Below, piece by piece: positions 1-8,792 of a DNA stretch of 64,000 bases. Source of the stretch: Ignavibacteria bacterium (GTDB lineage: Bacteria > Bacteroidota > Ignavibacteria > Ignavibacteriales > Melioribacteraceae); NCBI GenBank assembly GCA_009773205.1, contig WPAE01000008.1, positions 71,745 through 135,744 of the forward strand. The letters run 5' to 3'. The notes beneath the pieces are model-generated. The model worked only from the letters and a program-made list of their open reading frames with translations, did not search any database and had not been told where the DNA came from. Each line of letters opens with the position of its first letter. The stretch's first letter is position 1. The position numbers and the translations under genes are program-made.

Positions 1-10
1 TAAAATAGTT

Positions 11-107
11 GGTAGGCGCAACTTTCAAGTTGCGGTTTTATCAAAGAAACGCAAGCTGACCCGCTTCGCCAAGCGGCTTAGCGCGGCGAGAGCTTGCGGC
101 TACCATA
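11..107. repeat. Imperfect inverted-repeat element
   Basis: GGTAGGCGCAA at 11-21 is the near-complement of TTGCGGCTACC at about 95-105 (10 of 11 bases). The interior holds further self-complementary GC-rich sequence around an AAGCCGC/GCGGCTT-like stem. No reading frame is present. It looks like a small non-autonomous repeat; no second copy was seen in this window. Confidence 0.5.
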
Positions 108-159
108 AAAATATTAATATTAACACGGGCTCTTAATCCGTTGGTTAATGATGTAATAT

Positions 160-227
160 TCAACGTAAGTTGATAAACAAAAGAATTATACAACATGCTC
201 CGTGCTTTTTACGGAGTCTCACGTTGA
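160..227. other. Nested hairpin upstream of the aldolase gene
   Basis: TCAACGT (160-166) pairs with ACGTTGA (221-227). Inside it CTCCGT (198-203) pairs with ACGGAG (211-216) around a T-rich loop. It could be a terminator for a gene left of the window, part of another repeat, or a leader structure. It ends 40 bases before the next start codon. Confidence 0.4.
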
Positions 228-266
228 CGTAACACTAGATTTTGTAATACTTCTTTAGGGTAAAAC

Positions 267-947
267 TTGAAACATACTTTAGAGCAAAAAAAACAAATAG
301 TTGAGATAGGCAAAAGAATTTATGCAAGAGGCTACGTTGCTTCTAATGATGGGAATATTAGCATACGCCTTTCTAATGACACTATTCTTATAACACCTAC
401 CGGTGTTAGCAAAGGATTTATGCAGACGAGCGATTTAATAGTTCTTAATCTTGATGGAAATATTGTTGAAGGAAATAGGAAGCAGTCTTCCGAAACTAAT
501 ATGCACTTGCAAATTTATAAAGCGCGCCACGATGTTATGAGCATTTGTCATTCTCATCCGCCTTATTCAACTGGATTTGCCGTTGCTGGAGTTCCGCTAA
601 ATAAAATGGTTCTGCCGGAAGTAATAATTGTGCTTGGAGCCATACCTTTAGTAGAGTATGGAACTACCGGAACCAATGAACTTTCTGAAATGCTCGCAAA
701 ATATGTAAATGATTACGATGCTTTTTTACTTGCAAACCATGGCGTAGTTACATTAGGCAAAACAGTTTTGGATGCTTATCACAAAATGGAAACAGTTGAG
801 CATGCAGCAAAAATACAATTTGTAGCCCATCAACTTGGCAATGTAAATACACTTTCAAAAAGACAATGCAGTAAACTAATTGAGCTTCGAGAAAAGTTTG
901 GAATAAAGAAAAACATTGGAATTCCTTCGACCAAAAAATCAAAATAA
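267..947 (+). CDS. Class II aldolase/adducin family protein
   Basis: A 226-residue protein of the class II (zinc) aldolase family that includes L-fuculose-1-phosphate and L-ribulose-5-phosphate enzymes. These cleave or epimerise sugar phosphates in the cytosol. The phosphate-site segment SNDGNIS lies at residues 26-32, the catalytic acid at Glu77 (SSETNMH), the metal histidines in HSHPP (His95, His97) and a third at His158 (NHG). The length is normal for the family. The start is TTG, preceded by an AGGG-type ribosome site at 257-260. The substrate cannot be told from sequence. The gene lies just upstream of the heme cluster but has no obvious link to it; 113 bases separate it from the next gene. 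Confidence 0.88.
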   Translation: MKHTLEQKKQIVEIGKRIYARGYVASNDGNISIRLSNDTILITPTGVSKGFMQTSDLIVLNLDGNIVEGNRKQSSETNMHLQIYKARHDVMSICHSHPPYSTGFAVAGVPLNKMVLPEVIIVLGAIPLVEYGTTGTNELSEMLAKYVNDYDAFLLANHGVVTLGKTVLDAYHKMETVEHAAKIQFVAHQLGNVNTLSKRQCSKLIELREKFGIKKNIGIPSTKKSK

Positions 948-1060
948 CAGTGGGTAGCATCCACATTATTCTGTCGTAAATATTAGTTATCAAATGGGAT
1001 TTGGAGTAAGATATTTTTAATTTTGCCACACAAAAATTGAAAACATGGTCTTAAAAATAA

Positions 1061-1885
1061 ATGCTTGATTCGATAAAAATATTAAACCTTCTGTTGCCGT
1101 TTCTTTATGGCACAGCGTTTAGCGTTTACCTTTTCGATTTTTTCCACGAGAAGAAAAGTACTAATAATTCCAAAAGGGTTATTCTGTTTGTAACATTGTT
1201 CTTTCATGCCTTCTATCTTGTTGCTCGCATGATTGAATATAATCATCCACCAATAACTAACAAGTTCGAGATATTTTCGATTATTGCTTGTTCAATTGCT
1301 TTTTCATACTTCATACTAGAACTTTTAACAGATATAAGAGGAACCGGCGCATTTATAATTTTCTTTTCATTTTTGTTTCAGTTGGTTTCATCGTTGTTTG
1401 TTGCAGACACATATATAGTTCCAGATGTTTTGAGAAATAATCTGCTCGGTTTGCACGTAGTTAGTGCTTTATTAGGTTACTCTGGCATAACAATCTCTGC
1501 TGTTTATGGCTTGTTGTTTATGATTCTTTACAAAAATATTAAGACCAATAAATTTGGATTAGTATTTAATAGACTGCCGAGTTTAGAAATTCTTGAGAAG
1601 CTAAGTTTTTATTCTATGGTAATTGGTTTTGTTTTATTAACAGTTGCAATTGTAATTGGAATAATATGGCTTCCGGCAGCATTCCCAAACTATAGCTACG
1701 CAGATCCAAAACTTGTTGGTACTTTTATAGTTTGGGCAGCCTACGGTGTTGGCATTGCAATGAAATTGATTGGAAATCTTTATGGTAAGAAAGTAATCAT
1801 TTTTTCTCTAATAGGTTTTTTATTTGGAATTATGTCTTTGATTGTAACGAACTCGCTGGCTAAGACTTTTCACTCGTTTTATTGA
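1061..1885 (+). CDS. HemX/CcsA-like inner-membrane protein
   Basis: A 274-residue protein with about eight hydrophobic segments, of the CcsA/HemX (cytochrome c assembly protein) family. The LLGLHVVSALLGYSG helix is typical. The tryptophan-rich heme-handling motif (WGxxWxWD) of true CcmC/CcmF/CcsA is absent. Where it would be, this protein reads GIIWLPAAFPNYSYADP, so it resembles HemX more than a heme lyase. HemX in Bacillus is encoded beside hemA and affects GluTR level. Here the stop codon overlaps the hemA TTG start (TTGA, 1882-1885), which suggests translational coupling. An upstream ATG at 1045 runs into a stop after seven codons, so 1061 is the start. The role is inferred from family and position. 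Confidence 0.8.
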   Translation: MLDSIKILNLLLPFLYGTAFSVYLFDFFHEKKSTNNSKRVILFVTLFFHAFYLVARMIEYNHPPITNKFEIFSIIACSIAFSYFILELLTDIRGTGAFIIFFSFLFQLVSSLFVADTYIVPDVLRNNLLGLHVVSALLGYSGITISAVYGLLFMILYKNIKTNKFGLVFNRLPSLEILEKLSFYSMVIGFVLLTVAIVIGIIWLPAAFPNYSYADPKLVGTFIVWAAYGVGIAMKLIGNLYGKKVIIFSLIGFLFGIMSLIVTNSLAKTFHSFY

Positions 1886-3183
1886 AAGTAGATATGAATT
1901 TAATAGGCATTTCGATTAACCATAAAACTTCGCCGCTCGAACTCAGGGAAGCAGTGCACCTTACTCGTGATGAAATTGTAGAATTTATTCCATCCCTGAA
2001 AAAATATTTGAGCGATGGAGTTGTTATTTCAACATGTAACAGAACTGAAATTTTTGGCTTTCTACAGCTGCACGGTTTTGATGCTGTGCCGCTTATTGAT
2101 TCACTTATTAGTTTTAAACCGAACTTAGGAATTAAAACAGAGCACTTCTCTAAATACTTTTCTTGCGGTGCGGTTAAACATATTTTTTCGGTCGCATCCG
2201 GAATTGATTCTCTAATAATAGGCGACAGCCAAATTCTTGGTCAAGTAAAAGAATCTTTTGAAATAAGCGAAGACTTGGATTTTTCCGGTTCAGTGTTGCG
2301 CAGAATTTTTGAAACTGCTGCCAAAGTTGGCAAGCGTGCAATTAAAGAAACCACTATTGGCGAAGGAGCTGTTACTGTTAGCTATGCTGCAGTTCAAGTT
2401 GTTGAAAAGATATTTTCTAGCTTAGATAAAAAATCTGCACTAGTAATTGGCGCTGGAGAAACCGGCGAACTTGCGGCAGTTCATTTACGCGATAAAGGCG
2501 TTGGAAAGATAACGATAGCTAATAGAACAATTGAACGAGCCGCAAAACTTTCTGAAAAAGTAAATGGCGAGATAATTTCGTTTCAATTTTTAAATGAACA
2601 GCTTCATAATTTCGATATTGTTATTAGTGCAACTAGTTCTTCTAATTTTATTGTTTCGCTTAAAGATGTTCAAACAGCAATGAAGAAGCGCCGCGGCTCT
2701 CCTATTGTTATCATGGATATCGCAGTGCCAAGAGATATTGATCCCGAAGTAAAAAAAATTGATAATGTTTTTTATCACGATATGGATTCGCTAAAGATTA
2801 TAGTTGATCAAAATTTGCAGAAGAGAAAAGATCAGCTTCCTTATGTAGAAAATATTATTATGGAAGAGATGATTAGTTTTTTCGGCTGGTACAATTCTCT
2901 TGACGTTGTTCCTACTATTAAAACTATGCGCTCTTTCTTTGAAGAAATAAGACAAGATGAACTTGAGAAAATAAAACATAAACTTAACGAAGAAGATTTT
3001 TCGAAAGTTGAAGATATGACGCGCCGAATGATAGGAAGACTTTTGCATAACCCAACTATCAAACTACGCGAGTATGCAGAAACCGGTTCGAATATAAAAG
3101 AAGTAACAAACAATACTGTAATTCTTAAAGAACTGTTCAATTTAATTGATAATAAAAGCAGTGTTGAAGAAAAGAAAATTTAG
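1882..3183 (+). CDS. hemA: Glutamyl-tRNA reductase
   Basis: Reduces glutamyl-tRNA(Glu) to glutamate-1-semialdehyde with NADPH, the first committed step of C5-type tetrapyrrole synthesis. The 433-residue length is normal. The N-terminal SINHKTSPLELRE segment (11-23) is diagnostic. The catalytic cysteine is Cys52 in STCNRTE. The nucleotide-binding stretch ALVIGAGETGELAA lies near 187-200, and the C-terminal dimerisation helix follows. The start is a TTG overlapping the previous stop by four bases; an in-frame ATG four codons on is a possible alternative. It is the first true enzyme gene of the heme operon. Confidence 0.96.
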   Translation: MKVDMNLIGISINHKTSPLELREAVHLTRDEIVEFIPSLKKYLSDGVVISTCNRTEIFGFLQLHGFDAVPLIDSLISFKPNLGIKTEHFSKYFSCGAVKHIFSVASGIDSLIIGDSQILGQVKESFEISEDLDFSGSVLRRIFETAAKVGKRAIKETTIGEGAVTVSYAAVQVVEKIFSSLDKKSALVIGAGETGELAAVHLRDKGVGKITIANRTIERAAKLSEKVNGEIISFQFLNEQLHNFDIVISATSSSNFIVSLKDVQTAMKKRRGSPIVIMDIAVPRDIDPEVKKIDNVFYHDMDSLKIIVDQNLQKRKDQLPYVENIIMEEMISFFGWYNSLDVVPTIKTMRSFFEEIRQDELEKIKHKLNEEDFSKVEDMTRRMIGRLLHNPTIKLREYAETGSNIKEVTNNTVILKELFNLIDNKSSVEEKKI

Positions 3184-3192
3184 AGGAAAAAA

Positions 3193-4140
3193 TTGAAGAA
3201 AGATAAACTGATAATTGGATCGCGCGGCAGCGAGCTTGCACTTTGGCAGGCTAAGCACATAAAGAAAGAATTAGAGAAAAAGAATAAAAATCTTTCTGTA
3301 GAAATAAAGATCATCAATACTAAAGGTGATAAAATACTTGATGTTGCGCTTTCTAAAATTGGCGATAAAGGTTTGTTCACTAAAGAATTAGAGAATGAGT
3401 TGCTTGCAGGCTCAATTGATATTGCAGTTCACAGCTTGAAGGATTTGCAAACCGAAATTCCTAATGGATTAAAATTGGCTGTGGTTACAAAACGTCATTC
3501 AGTTGAAGATGTTTTGATTGCTAGAAAGAAAGGAACGAAGATTAATAACTTGCGTGAAGGAGCCGTTGTAGCAACCGGATCGCTTCGAAGAATATCTCAG
3601 TTAAAACACTTGCGTCCCGATATTATTATTGAGGAGCTGCGCGGTAACGTTCCAACAAGAATTAAAAAATTTTTGGAATCAAATTGGGATGCTATAATTC
3701 TCGCGCGCGCCGGCGTTGAAAGGCTTAAACTGAATAAGCATATTTCTTCTATCATTTCTAAAAACGAAATTCTCCCCGCTGTAGGACAAGGCGCATTAGG
3801 CATTGAGATTCACCAAGACAATAATTTTGCAGAGAAAATTGTTAAATCAATTAACAATGAAGCAGTGTATTGTGCTGTTAGAGCAGAACGAGCTTTGCTC
3901 AAGAGTTTAGAAGGCGGATGTCAAGTTCCTATTGGCGCTTTTGCAGAATTGAAAAATAACGGCTTGTACCTTGAAGCCATGGTCGGTTCTGTTGATGGTT
4001 CTATTACTTTTAGAAAAAAATTAAGAGGCACAAAAAGTAACCCGGAAAAACTTGGCGAGAAATTAGCTAAAGATTTATTAGAAGCTGGTGCTTCAGTAAT
4101 ACTTAAAGAAGTTTACTCAACTTCGAGAATTAAAAAATAA
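3193..4140 (+). CDS. hemC: Porphobilinogen deaminase (hydroxymethylbilane synthase)
   Basis: Joins four porphobilinogens into hydroxymethylbilane. The N-terminus reads IIGSRGSELALWQA. The substrate-binding HSLKD segment lies at 80-84 and GSLRR at 129-133. Cys243 in LEGGCQVPIGA carries the dipyrromethane cofactor. The length, 315 residues, is normal. A TTG start at 3193 has the AGAGGA ribosome site nine bases upstream. It sits 9 bases after hemA, and its stop overlaps the hemD ATG (TAATG). Confidence 0.97.
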   Translation: MKKDKLIIGSRGSELALWQAKHIKKELEKKNKNLSVEIKIINTKGDKILDVALSKIGDKGLFTKELENELLAGSIDIAVHSLKDLQTEIPNGLKLAVVTKRHSVEDVLIARKKGTKINNLREGAVVATGSLRRISQLKHLRPDIIIEELRGNVPTRIKKFLESNWDAIILARAGVERLKLNKHISSIISKNEILPAVGQGALGIEIHQDNNFAEKIVKSINNEAVYCAVRAERALLKSLEGGCQVPIGAFAELKNNGLYLEAMVGSVDGSITFRKKLRGTKSNPEKLGEKLAKDLLEAGASVILKEVYSTSRIKK

Positions 4141-4916
4141 TGTCCGGCAAAGTAATTTTAGTAACTAAAAGTAAAACTTATGCTGAAAAGCATTTTTGTT
4201 CTTTATTGGCTGCGGGTTTTGAGATAGTATATTTTCCAACTATTCAAATTAAGCCTCAATTGGATTCTGAAGAACTTAGAAGAGGTTTAGAAAACTTTAA
4301 TGAATTTGATTGGATTATATTTACTTCTACAAATGCGGTAGAAGTATTTTACGAAATAGCCGTAAGGAAAAATATTAAACTGAAAAAAATCAAGATCGCG
4401 TGTGTAGGAAGCGAAACCGCAGAAAGATGCCGCCAGAAAAATATAAGAGTAAATTTAGTACCGTATGAATTTAGCGCAGCCGGATTAGTAAAAGAGTTTG
4501 CTAAGGTAAATTTAATTGACAAAAAAGTATTCATCCCGTGCAGCGGCTTATCAAGAAGTGAATTAAAATTAGAACTTGCAGAGCTTGGCGCAGATGTTAC
4601 TTCAGTACCAATTTACGATGCGGTAGTTAATGATGAGATAAATCTGATTAGCGAAATAGAAATTATTAATAAAAAGAAACCAGATGTTTTTGTATTCACG
4701 AGTCCATCTTCTTTTAATAATTATTTGGTGTTGATGAATATTGAAAGCCCCGCAAAATATTTTGAACACAATGTGGTGTGTTCAATCGGCAGTACAACTG
4801 AAGCTGCAATAACAGCAAATAATGTTTATGTAAGCATTGTGCCGGAAAGTTTTTCTTTGAGCGGAGTTAAAGAAGCAATTAAAAAGTATTTTAGTATAGA
4901 AAAAAATATCGCGTAA
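4140..4916 (+). CDS. hemD: Uroporphyrinogen-III synthase
   Basis: Cyclises hydroxymethylbilane with D-ring inversion to uroporphyrinogen III. The family is weakly conserved, but this 258-residue protein has the usual landmarks: WIIFTSTNAVEVF near 60-72, the IACVGSETAE stretch near 85-95, and VFVFTSPSSFNNYL followed by VCSIGSTTEAA in the second half. Position between hemC and hemE supports the call strongly. Its ATG overlaps the hemC stop by one base. Confidence 0.93.
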   Translation: MSGKVILVTKSKTYAEKHFCSLLAAGFEIVYFPTIQIKPQLDSEELRRGLENFNEFDWIIFTSTNAVEVFYEIAVRKNIKLKKIKIACVGSETAERCRQKNIRVNLVPYEFSAAGLVKEFAKVNLIDKKVFIPCSGLSRSELKLELAELGADVTSVPIYDAVVNDEINLISEIEIINKKKPDVFVFTSPSSFNNYLVLMNIESPAKYFEHNVVCSIGSTTEAAITANNVYVSIVPESFSLSGVKEAIKKYFSIEKNIA

Positions 4917-4927
4917 GCGGAGGAAAA

Positions 4928-5977
4928 TTGAAAAAACTTAAAAATGATTTATTCTTAAGAGCTTGTAAAAGCAAGCAAGTTGAACGAACACCAATTTGGA
5001 TAATGAGGCAAGCCGGAAGATATTTGCCTGAGTATAGAGCTGTGCGTAAAAAATCGGATTTTATAACAATGTGCAAAACTCCTGAGTTGGCAGCAGAAGT
5101 TACAATTCAACCAATTGATTTAATTGGCGTTGATGCTGCAATAATCTTTTCAGATATATTGGTTATACCCGAAGCGATGGGAATGAAATTGGAAATGATA
5201 GAGAGCAAAGGTCCAAAACTATATAGTCCCATTCGTTTAGCTTCCGATGTTGATAAACTTAAAACCTTAGATGTTTCAAAAAATCTGAAATATGTCCTTG
5301 ATGCCGTTTCGCTCACAAAGAAAGAGCTTGACGGCAGAGTTCCGCTGATTGGTTTTGCTGGTTCACCGTGGACTTTGATGACATACATGGTTGAAGGCGG
5401 CGGCTCTAAGAATTTTTCTGAGATTAAGAAATTTATTTACAATCAACCGCAAGCCGCACATAAACTTCTTGAGCGAATTTCTGATGGCGTTGCAGAGTAT
5501 CTTTCAGCAAAAATTGAAGCCGGCGCTAACGCAGTTCAAATATTTGATACTTGGGGCGGAATACTTTCTCCTTGTGATTTTGAGGAATTTTCTTTGCAGT
5601 ACATTCAAAGAATTATTTCTCAAATAAAAAGAAAAGATGAGCCTGTTATTGTTTTTGCAAAGGGCGTTCATTACAAGTTAAATAAACTTGCAGATACCGG
5701 CGCAGATGTAATTGGGCTTGATTGGACTATGGATATCGGAAAAGTAAGAAGTAAAATTGGTAAAAAAGTTGCTCTTCAAGGAAATTTAGACCCTACTGTT
5801 TTATATGGAAGCGAAGAGAAAATTAGAAGGGAAGCAATAAAAGTTCTGAAATCTTTCGGCAAACATAATGGACACATCTTTAATCTTGGTCATGGAATTT
5901 TGCCCGATATTTCTCCAGCTAATGCTAAATTTTTGGTTGATGTAGTGAAAGAGGAAAGCGAGATATTCCACCGCTAA
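4928..5977 (+). CDS. hemE: Uroporphyrinogen decarboxylase
   Basis: Converts uroporphyrinogen III to coproporphyrinogen III. The 349-residue protein has the N-terminal signature RTPIWIMRQAGRYLPEYR and the second signature FAGSPWTLMTYMVEGGGSK. The catalytic aspartate region (AAIIFSDILV) and the late NLGHGILPD segment are also present. The TTG start is chosen because a perfect GGAGG lies at 4919-4923. The last two codons and the stop lie inside a GC-rich repeat arm (5970-5994) that borders the GxxExxY gene, so the native 3' end may have been altered by its insertion. Confidence 0.97.
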   Translation: MKKLKNDLFLRACKSKQVERTPIWIMRQAGRYLPEYRAVRKKSDFITMCKTPELAAEVTIQPIDLIGVDAAIIFSDILVIPEAMGMKLEMIESKGPKLYSPIRLASDVDKLKTLDVSKNLKYVLDAVSLTKKELDGRVPLIGFAGSPWTLMTYMVEGGGSKNFSEIKKFIYNQPQAAHKLLERISDGVAEYLSAKIEAGANAVQIFDTWGGILSPCDFEEFSLQYIQRIISQIKRKDEPVIVFAKGVHYKLNKLADTGADVIGLDWTMDIGKVRSKIGKKVALQGNLDPTVLYGSEEKIRREAIKVLKSFGKHNGHIFNLGHGILPDISPANAKFLVDVVKEESEIFHR

Positions 5978-5994
5978 GACACGGAGGCGCAAAG
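5970..5994. repeat. Left inverted arm flanking the GxxExxY gene
   Basis: ACCGC (5970-5974) and GAGGCGCAAAG (5984-5994) are perfectly complementary to GCGGT (6404-6408) and CTTTGCGCCTC (6392-6402) on the far side of the GxxExxY gene. The arm supplies the hemE stop codon and abuts the next start. Confidence 0.8.
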
Positions 5995-6381
5995 ATGAAA
6001 AACGAAGAGTTAAATAAAATTAGTGCTGTTGTATTGGATAGTTCAATTAGTGTTCATAAAGAATTAGGCCCGGGATTGTTGGAAAGTGTATATGAAATTT
6101 GCCTGTTCAAAGAGCTTAAGTCGAGAGGAACTTTTGTAGAAAGACAAGTATCAATCCCAGTTATTTTTAAAGGTGAGAAATTGGAAGCAGATTTTAGAAT
6201 TGATTTACTTGTTGAGAACGAAATAATAATTGAATTAAAAGCGGCAGAGATATTGTTACCTGTACATGATGCGCAGCTACTTACATACATGAAGTTGTCT
6301 GAAAAGAAATTGGGCTTCTTAATAAATTTTAATGTACCAAAATTAGTAGATGGCTTCAAGCGTAAGGTTTTGAATTTCTAG
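5995..6381 (+). CDS. GxxExxY protein
   Basis: A 128-residue member of the GxxExxY family, a widespread small protein of unknown function with a PD-(D/E)xK-nuclease-like core. The naming motif is seen as GPGLLESVYE near 22-31. The putative catalytic-like D...E-x-K is in the segment RIDLLVENEIIIELKA near 63-78. It is inserted between hemE and hemN in the same direction and is flanked by an inverted repeat, which suggests a mobile cassette rather than a heme enzyme. Its ATG directly follows the left repeat arm; GGAGG at 5983-5987 within that arm can act as ribosome site. No heme-related role is claimed. Confidence 0.9.
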   Translation: MKNEELNKISAVVLDSSISVHKELGPGLLESVYEICLFKELKSRGTFVERQVSIPVIFKGEKLEADFRIDLLVENEIIIELKAAEILLPVHDAQLLTYMKLSEKKLGFLINFNVPKLVDGFKRKVLNF

Positions 6382-6383
6382 AA

Positions 6384-6410
6384 CTTTGTGTCTTTGCGCC
6401 TCTGCGGTAG
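6384..6410. repeat. Right inverted arm flanking the GxxExxY gene
   Basis: Contains CTTTGCGCCTC (6392-6402) and GCGGT (6404-6408), the complements of the arm at 5970-5994. It lies three bases after the GxxExxY stop and ends 13 bases before hemN. Confidence 0.8.
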
Positions 6411-6422
6411 AACGAGGAAAGT

Positions 6423-7799
6423 ATGTTTGACATAAACCTTGATTTAATAAAAAAGTATGACCGACCTGGACCGCGATATACAAGCTATCCAACAGCGCCG
6501 CACTTTACAGAAACTTTTACACCGAAAAAGTATCTTGATGAAATAATCCGCACTAACAATGAAGCGGACACGCCGGCTCTGTCTCTTTATTACCATCTTC
6601 CTTTCTGCGATACACTTTGCTATTTCTGCGGATGCAACATGATAATAACACGCAACCGCGATAGAATTAAAGAGTATATAAAATACTTAAAGAATGAGAT
6701 TTATTTGCTTCGCACATATTTAAAAGCAGATAGAAAAGTAGTCCAACTTCATTGGGGCGGTGGAACTCCAACTCATCTTAATCCGGATGAAATTAATGAC
6801 TTAATTTCGTTTATCAATAAAAATTTTGAAATAGCGATTGGTGCAGAACAAGGCTGCGAAATTGATCCTCGCGGGCTGACGAAAGAACATCTTGAATCTT
6901 TGCGGTACGGCGGATTCAATAGAATTAGTATGGGCGTACAAGATTTTAACGAAACTGTGCAAAAAGCCGTGAACAGAATACAACCTGAAGCTATGACACG
7001 CGAAGTTGTATCGTGGATTAGCGAGCTTGGTTTTCAAAGTCTAAACCTCGATTTAATGTATGGTCTTCCTTTTCAAACAATAGATAATTTTGAAAAAACT
7101 GTTGACGCTACAATTGATATCTCTCCTGATCGAATAGCTGTGTTTAATTACGCTCATGTTCCTTGGATGAAAAAACACATGAACTTAATTAACCCGGAAG
7201 ATTTGCCAAGCGCAGAGGATAAATTGCAAATTCTTAAAATGACTATTGAAAAGCTTACTAACGCGGGCTACGATTTTATTGGAATGGATCATTTTGCTAA
7301 ACCAACTGATGAGCTTTCGATAGCACAACGCGAAAAAAAGTTATATAGAAATTTTCAAGGTTACAGTACAAACGCTGGAACTGATTTATATGGAATGGGA
7401 ATTACAAGTATAAGCCAAGTTGGCAGCTGTTATGTGCAGAATAAGAAAAAAGAAAAAGAGTTTTTCGATTCCTTGAATGAACAAACTCTGCCGATTGAGC
7501 GTGGAGTTTATTTAACTGAAGATGATATACTGCGCCGACACGTTATTACTAAAGTTATGTGCGATTTTGAACTTGCTTTTAAGAGTGTAGAAGCTAAATT
7601 CGGGATAGAGTTTAATAATTATTTTAATTCTTCTCTTGCTGCATTGCAAGAGTTTGTTGATGATAATTTAGTAATACTTACAAATGATCAATTGGAAGTA
7701 ACACAAATGGGCAGGCTATTAATAAGAAACATTGCTATGAGTTTTGACGGCTATATAGAGCGCAAAGAGGATAAAGCCCGTTATTCAAGAACAGTTTAA
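6423..7799 (+). CDS. hemN: Oxygen-independent coproporphyrinogen III oxidase
   Basis: A radical-SAM enzyme that decarboxylates coproporphyrinogen III to protoporphyrinogen IX without oxygen. The 458-residue length matches true HemN rather than the shorter HemW. The N-terminus DLIKKYDRPGPRYTSYPTAP is characteristic. The cluster cysteines are Cys62, Cys66 and Cys69, with Cys71 following as in the HemN CxxxCxxCxC pattern. The LHWGGGTP glycine motif follows. An ATG start with GAGGAAAG upstream is clear. Its presence means the protoporphyrin branch can run without oxygen at this step. Confidence 0.96.
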   Translation: MFDINLDLIKKYDRPGPRYTSYPTAPHFTETFTPKKYLDEIIRTNNEADTPALSLYYHLPFCDTLCYFCGCNMIITRNRDRIKEYIKYLKNEIYLLRTYLKADRKVVQLHWGGGTPTHLNPDEINDLISFINKNFEIAIGAEQGCEIDPRGLTKEHLESLRYGGFNRISMGVQDFNETVQKAVNRIQPEAMTREVVSWISELGFQSLNLDLMYGLPFQTIDNFEKTVDATIDISPDRIAVFNYAHVPWMKKHMNLINPEDLPSAEDKLQILKMTIEKLTNAGYDFIGMDHFAKPTDELSIAQREKKLYRNFQGYSTNAGTDLYGMGITSISQVGSCYVQNKKKEKEFFDSLNEQTLPIERGVYLTEDDILRRHVITKVMCDFELAFKSVEAKFGIEFNNYFNSSLAALQEFVDDNLVILTNDQLEVTQMGRLLIRNIAMSFDGYIERKEDKARYSRTV

Positions 7800-7814
7800 A
7801 GGCATAGGTGAAGT

Positions 7815-8786
7815 ATGAAAATTGCAGTAGTGTTGTTTAATCTTGGCGGGCCAGATTCGCTTGATGCAATTGAGCCATTCTTATTTAACCTTTTTTCCGA
7901 CAAAGATATTTTTAAGATTCCCTTTGCTCAAAAAACATTTGCGAAAATTATTTCTTCTCGCCGCGCTCCTAAGGTAGCCGAAGAGTACAAACTAATCGGC
8001 GGAAAATCTCCTATAAATATGTGGACGGAAGAACAAAGAATAATAATTCAAAAATTACTTCGCTTATACCATAGAGAAGTAGATGTTTATACAGCAATGC
8101 GTTATTGGAGACCGTTTACTCAAGAAATTGTTAATAAAATTGAAGATGGAAATTACGATAGAATAATTCTGCTTCCATTATATCCGCATTACTCAATCTC
8201 TACAACAGGTTCATCTTACAACGAATGGATGCGCCATTACAACGGAGATAAAAATATACTCAGCTTGATTAAAGATTATCCGACTCAACCCAAATACATT
8301 GCCGCACTAAACCAACGAATTGATGAAGCGTTAGAAAAATTTCCCATGAAGGTGCAAGAAAAAGTTCAATTAGTTTTTAGTGCTCACGGAACTCCTGTTA
8401 GTTTGGTTAAGAAAGGCGATCCGTATAGTAACCAAATTAAGGATACTGTTTCCGCCGTAATGAGCGCAAGAAAAAACTCCCATCAGTATCATTTATGTTT
8501 TCAAAGTAAAGTTGGACCCAATAAATGGTTAGAACCTGCAACTGATGATATGATTAAAGATTTGTCGGTTAATGGTAAGAAACATCTTCTAATCATTCCA
8601 ATAAGTTTTGTTTCCGATCATGTAGAAACTCTTTTCGAGTTGGATATTGAATATCGGCACGTTGCTGATGAGTGCGGTATCGAGAACTATATAATGATGC
8701 GCGGATTAAATGATTCTACGCTTTTTTTAGAAGGATTAACAGATTTGGTTAATCAAGAGATTCTAAGAGATTCCGGAGTTGATTAA
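7815..8786 (+). CDS. hemH: Ferrochelatase
   Basis: Inserts ferrous iron into protoporphyrin IX. The 323-residue protein begins VVLFNLGGPDSLD, contains the LLPLYPHYSISTTGSS segment near 119-134, the catalytic His191 in VFSAHGTPVS, and the FVSDHVETLFELDIE motif near 255-270 that holds the acidic metal path. The start has GGTGAAG a few bases upstream. It lies 15 bases after hemN and seven before hemG. Confidence 0.97.
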   Translation: MKIAVVLFNLGGPDSLDAIEPFLFNLFSDKDIFKIPFAQKTFAKIISSRRAPKVAEEYKLIGGKSPINMWTEEQRIIIQKLLRLYHREVDVYTAMRYWRPFTQEIVNKIEDGNYDRIILLPLYPHYSISTTGSSYNEWMRHYNGDKNILSLIKDYPTQPKYIAALNQRIDEALEKFPMKVQEKVQLVFSAHGTPVSLVKKGDPYSNQIKDTVSAVMSARKNSHQYHLCFQSKVGPNKWLEPATDDMIKDLSVNGKKHLLIIPISFVSDHVETLFELDIEYRHVADECGIENYIMMRGLNDSTLFLEGLTDLVNQEILRDSGVD

Positions 8787-8792
8787 AATTGT

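Noticed and set aside
1018-1025. TAATTTTG resembling the Bacteroidota -7 element (TAnnTTTG) before the heme cluster
   Set aside because: No -33 TTTG at the required distance, and such a match is common in AT-rich DNA.
748-1029. Antisense frame overlapping the aldolase gene
   Set aside because: Shadow of a well-supported gene; no family resemblance and no ribosome site.
1061-1885. Calling the first heme-cluster gene a true cytochrome c heme lyase (CcsA)
   Set aside because: The tryptophan-rich WWD motif is missing; position next to hemA favours a HemX-like role.
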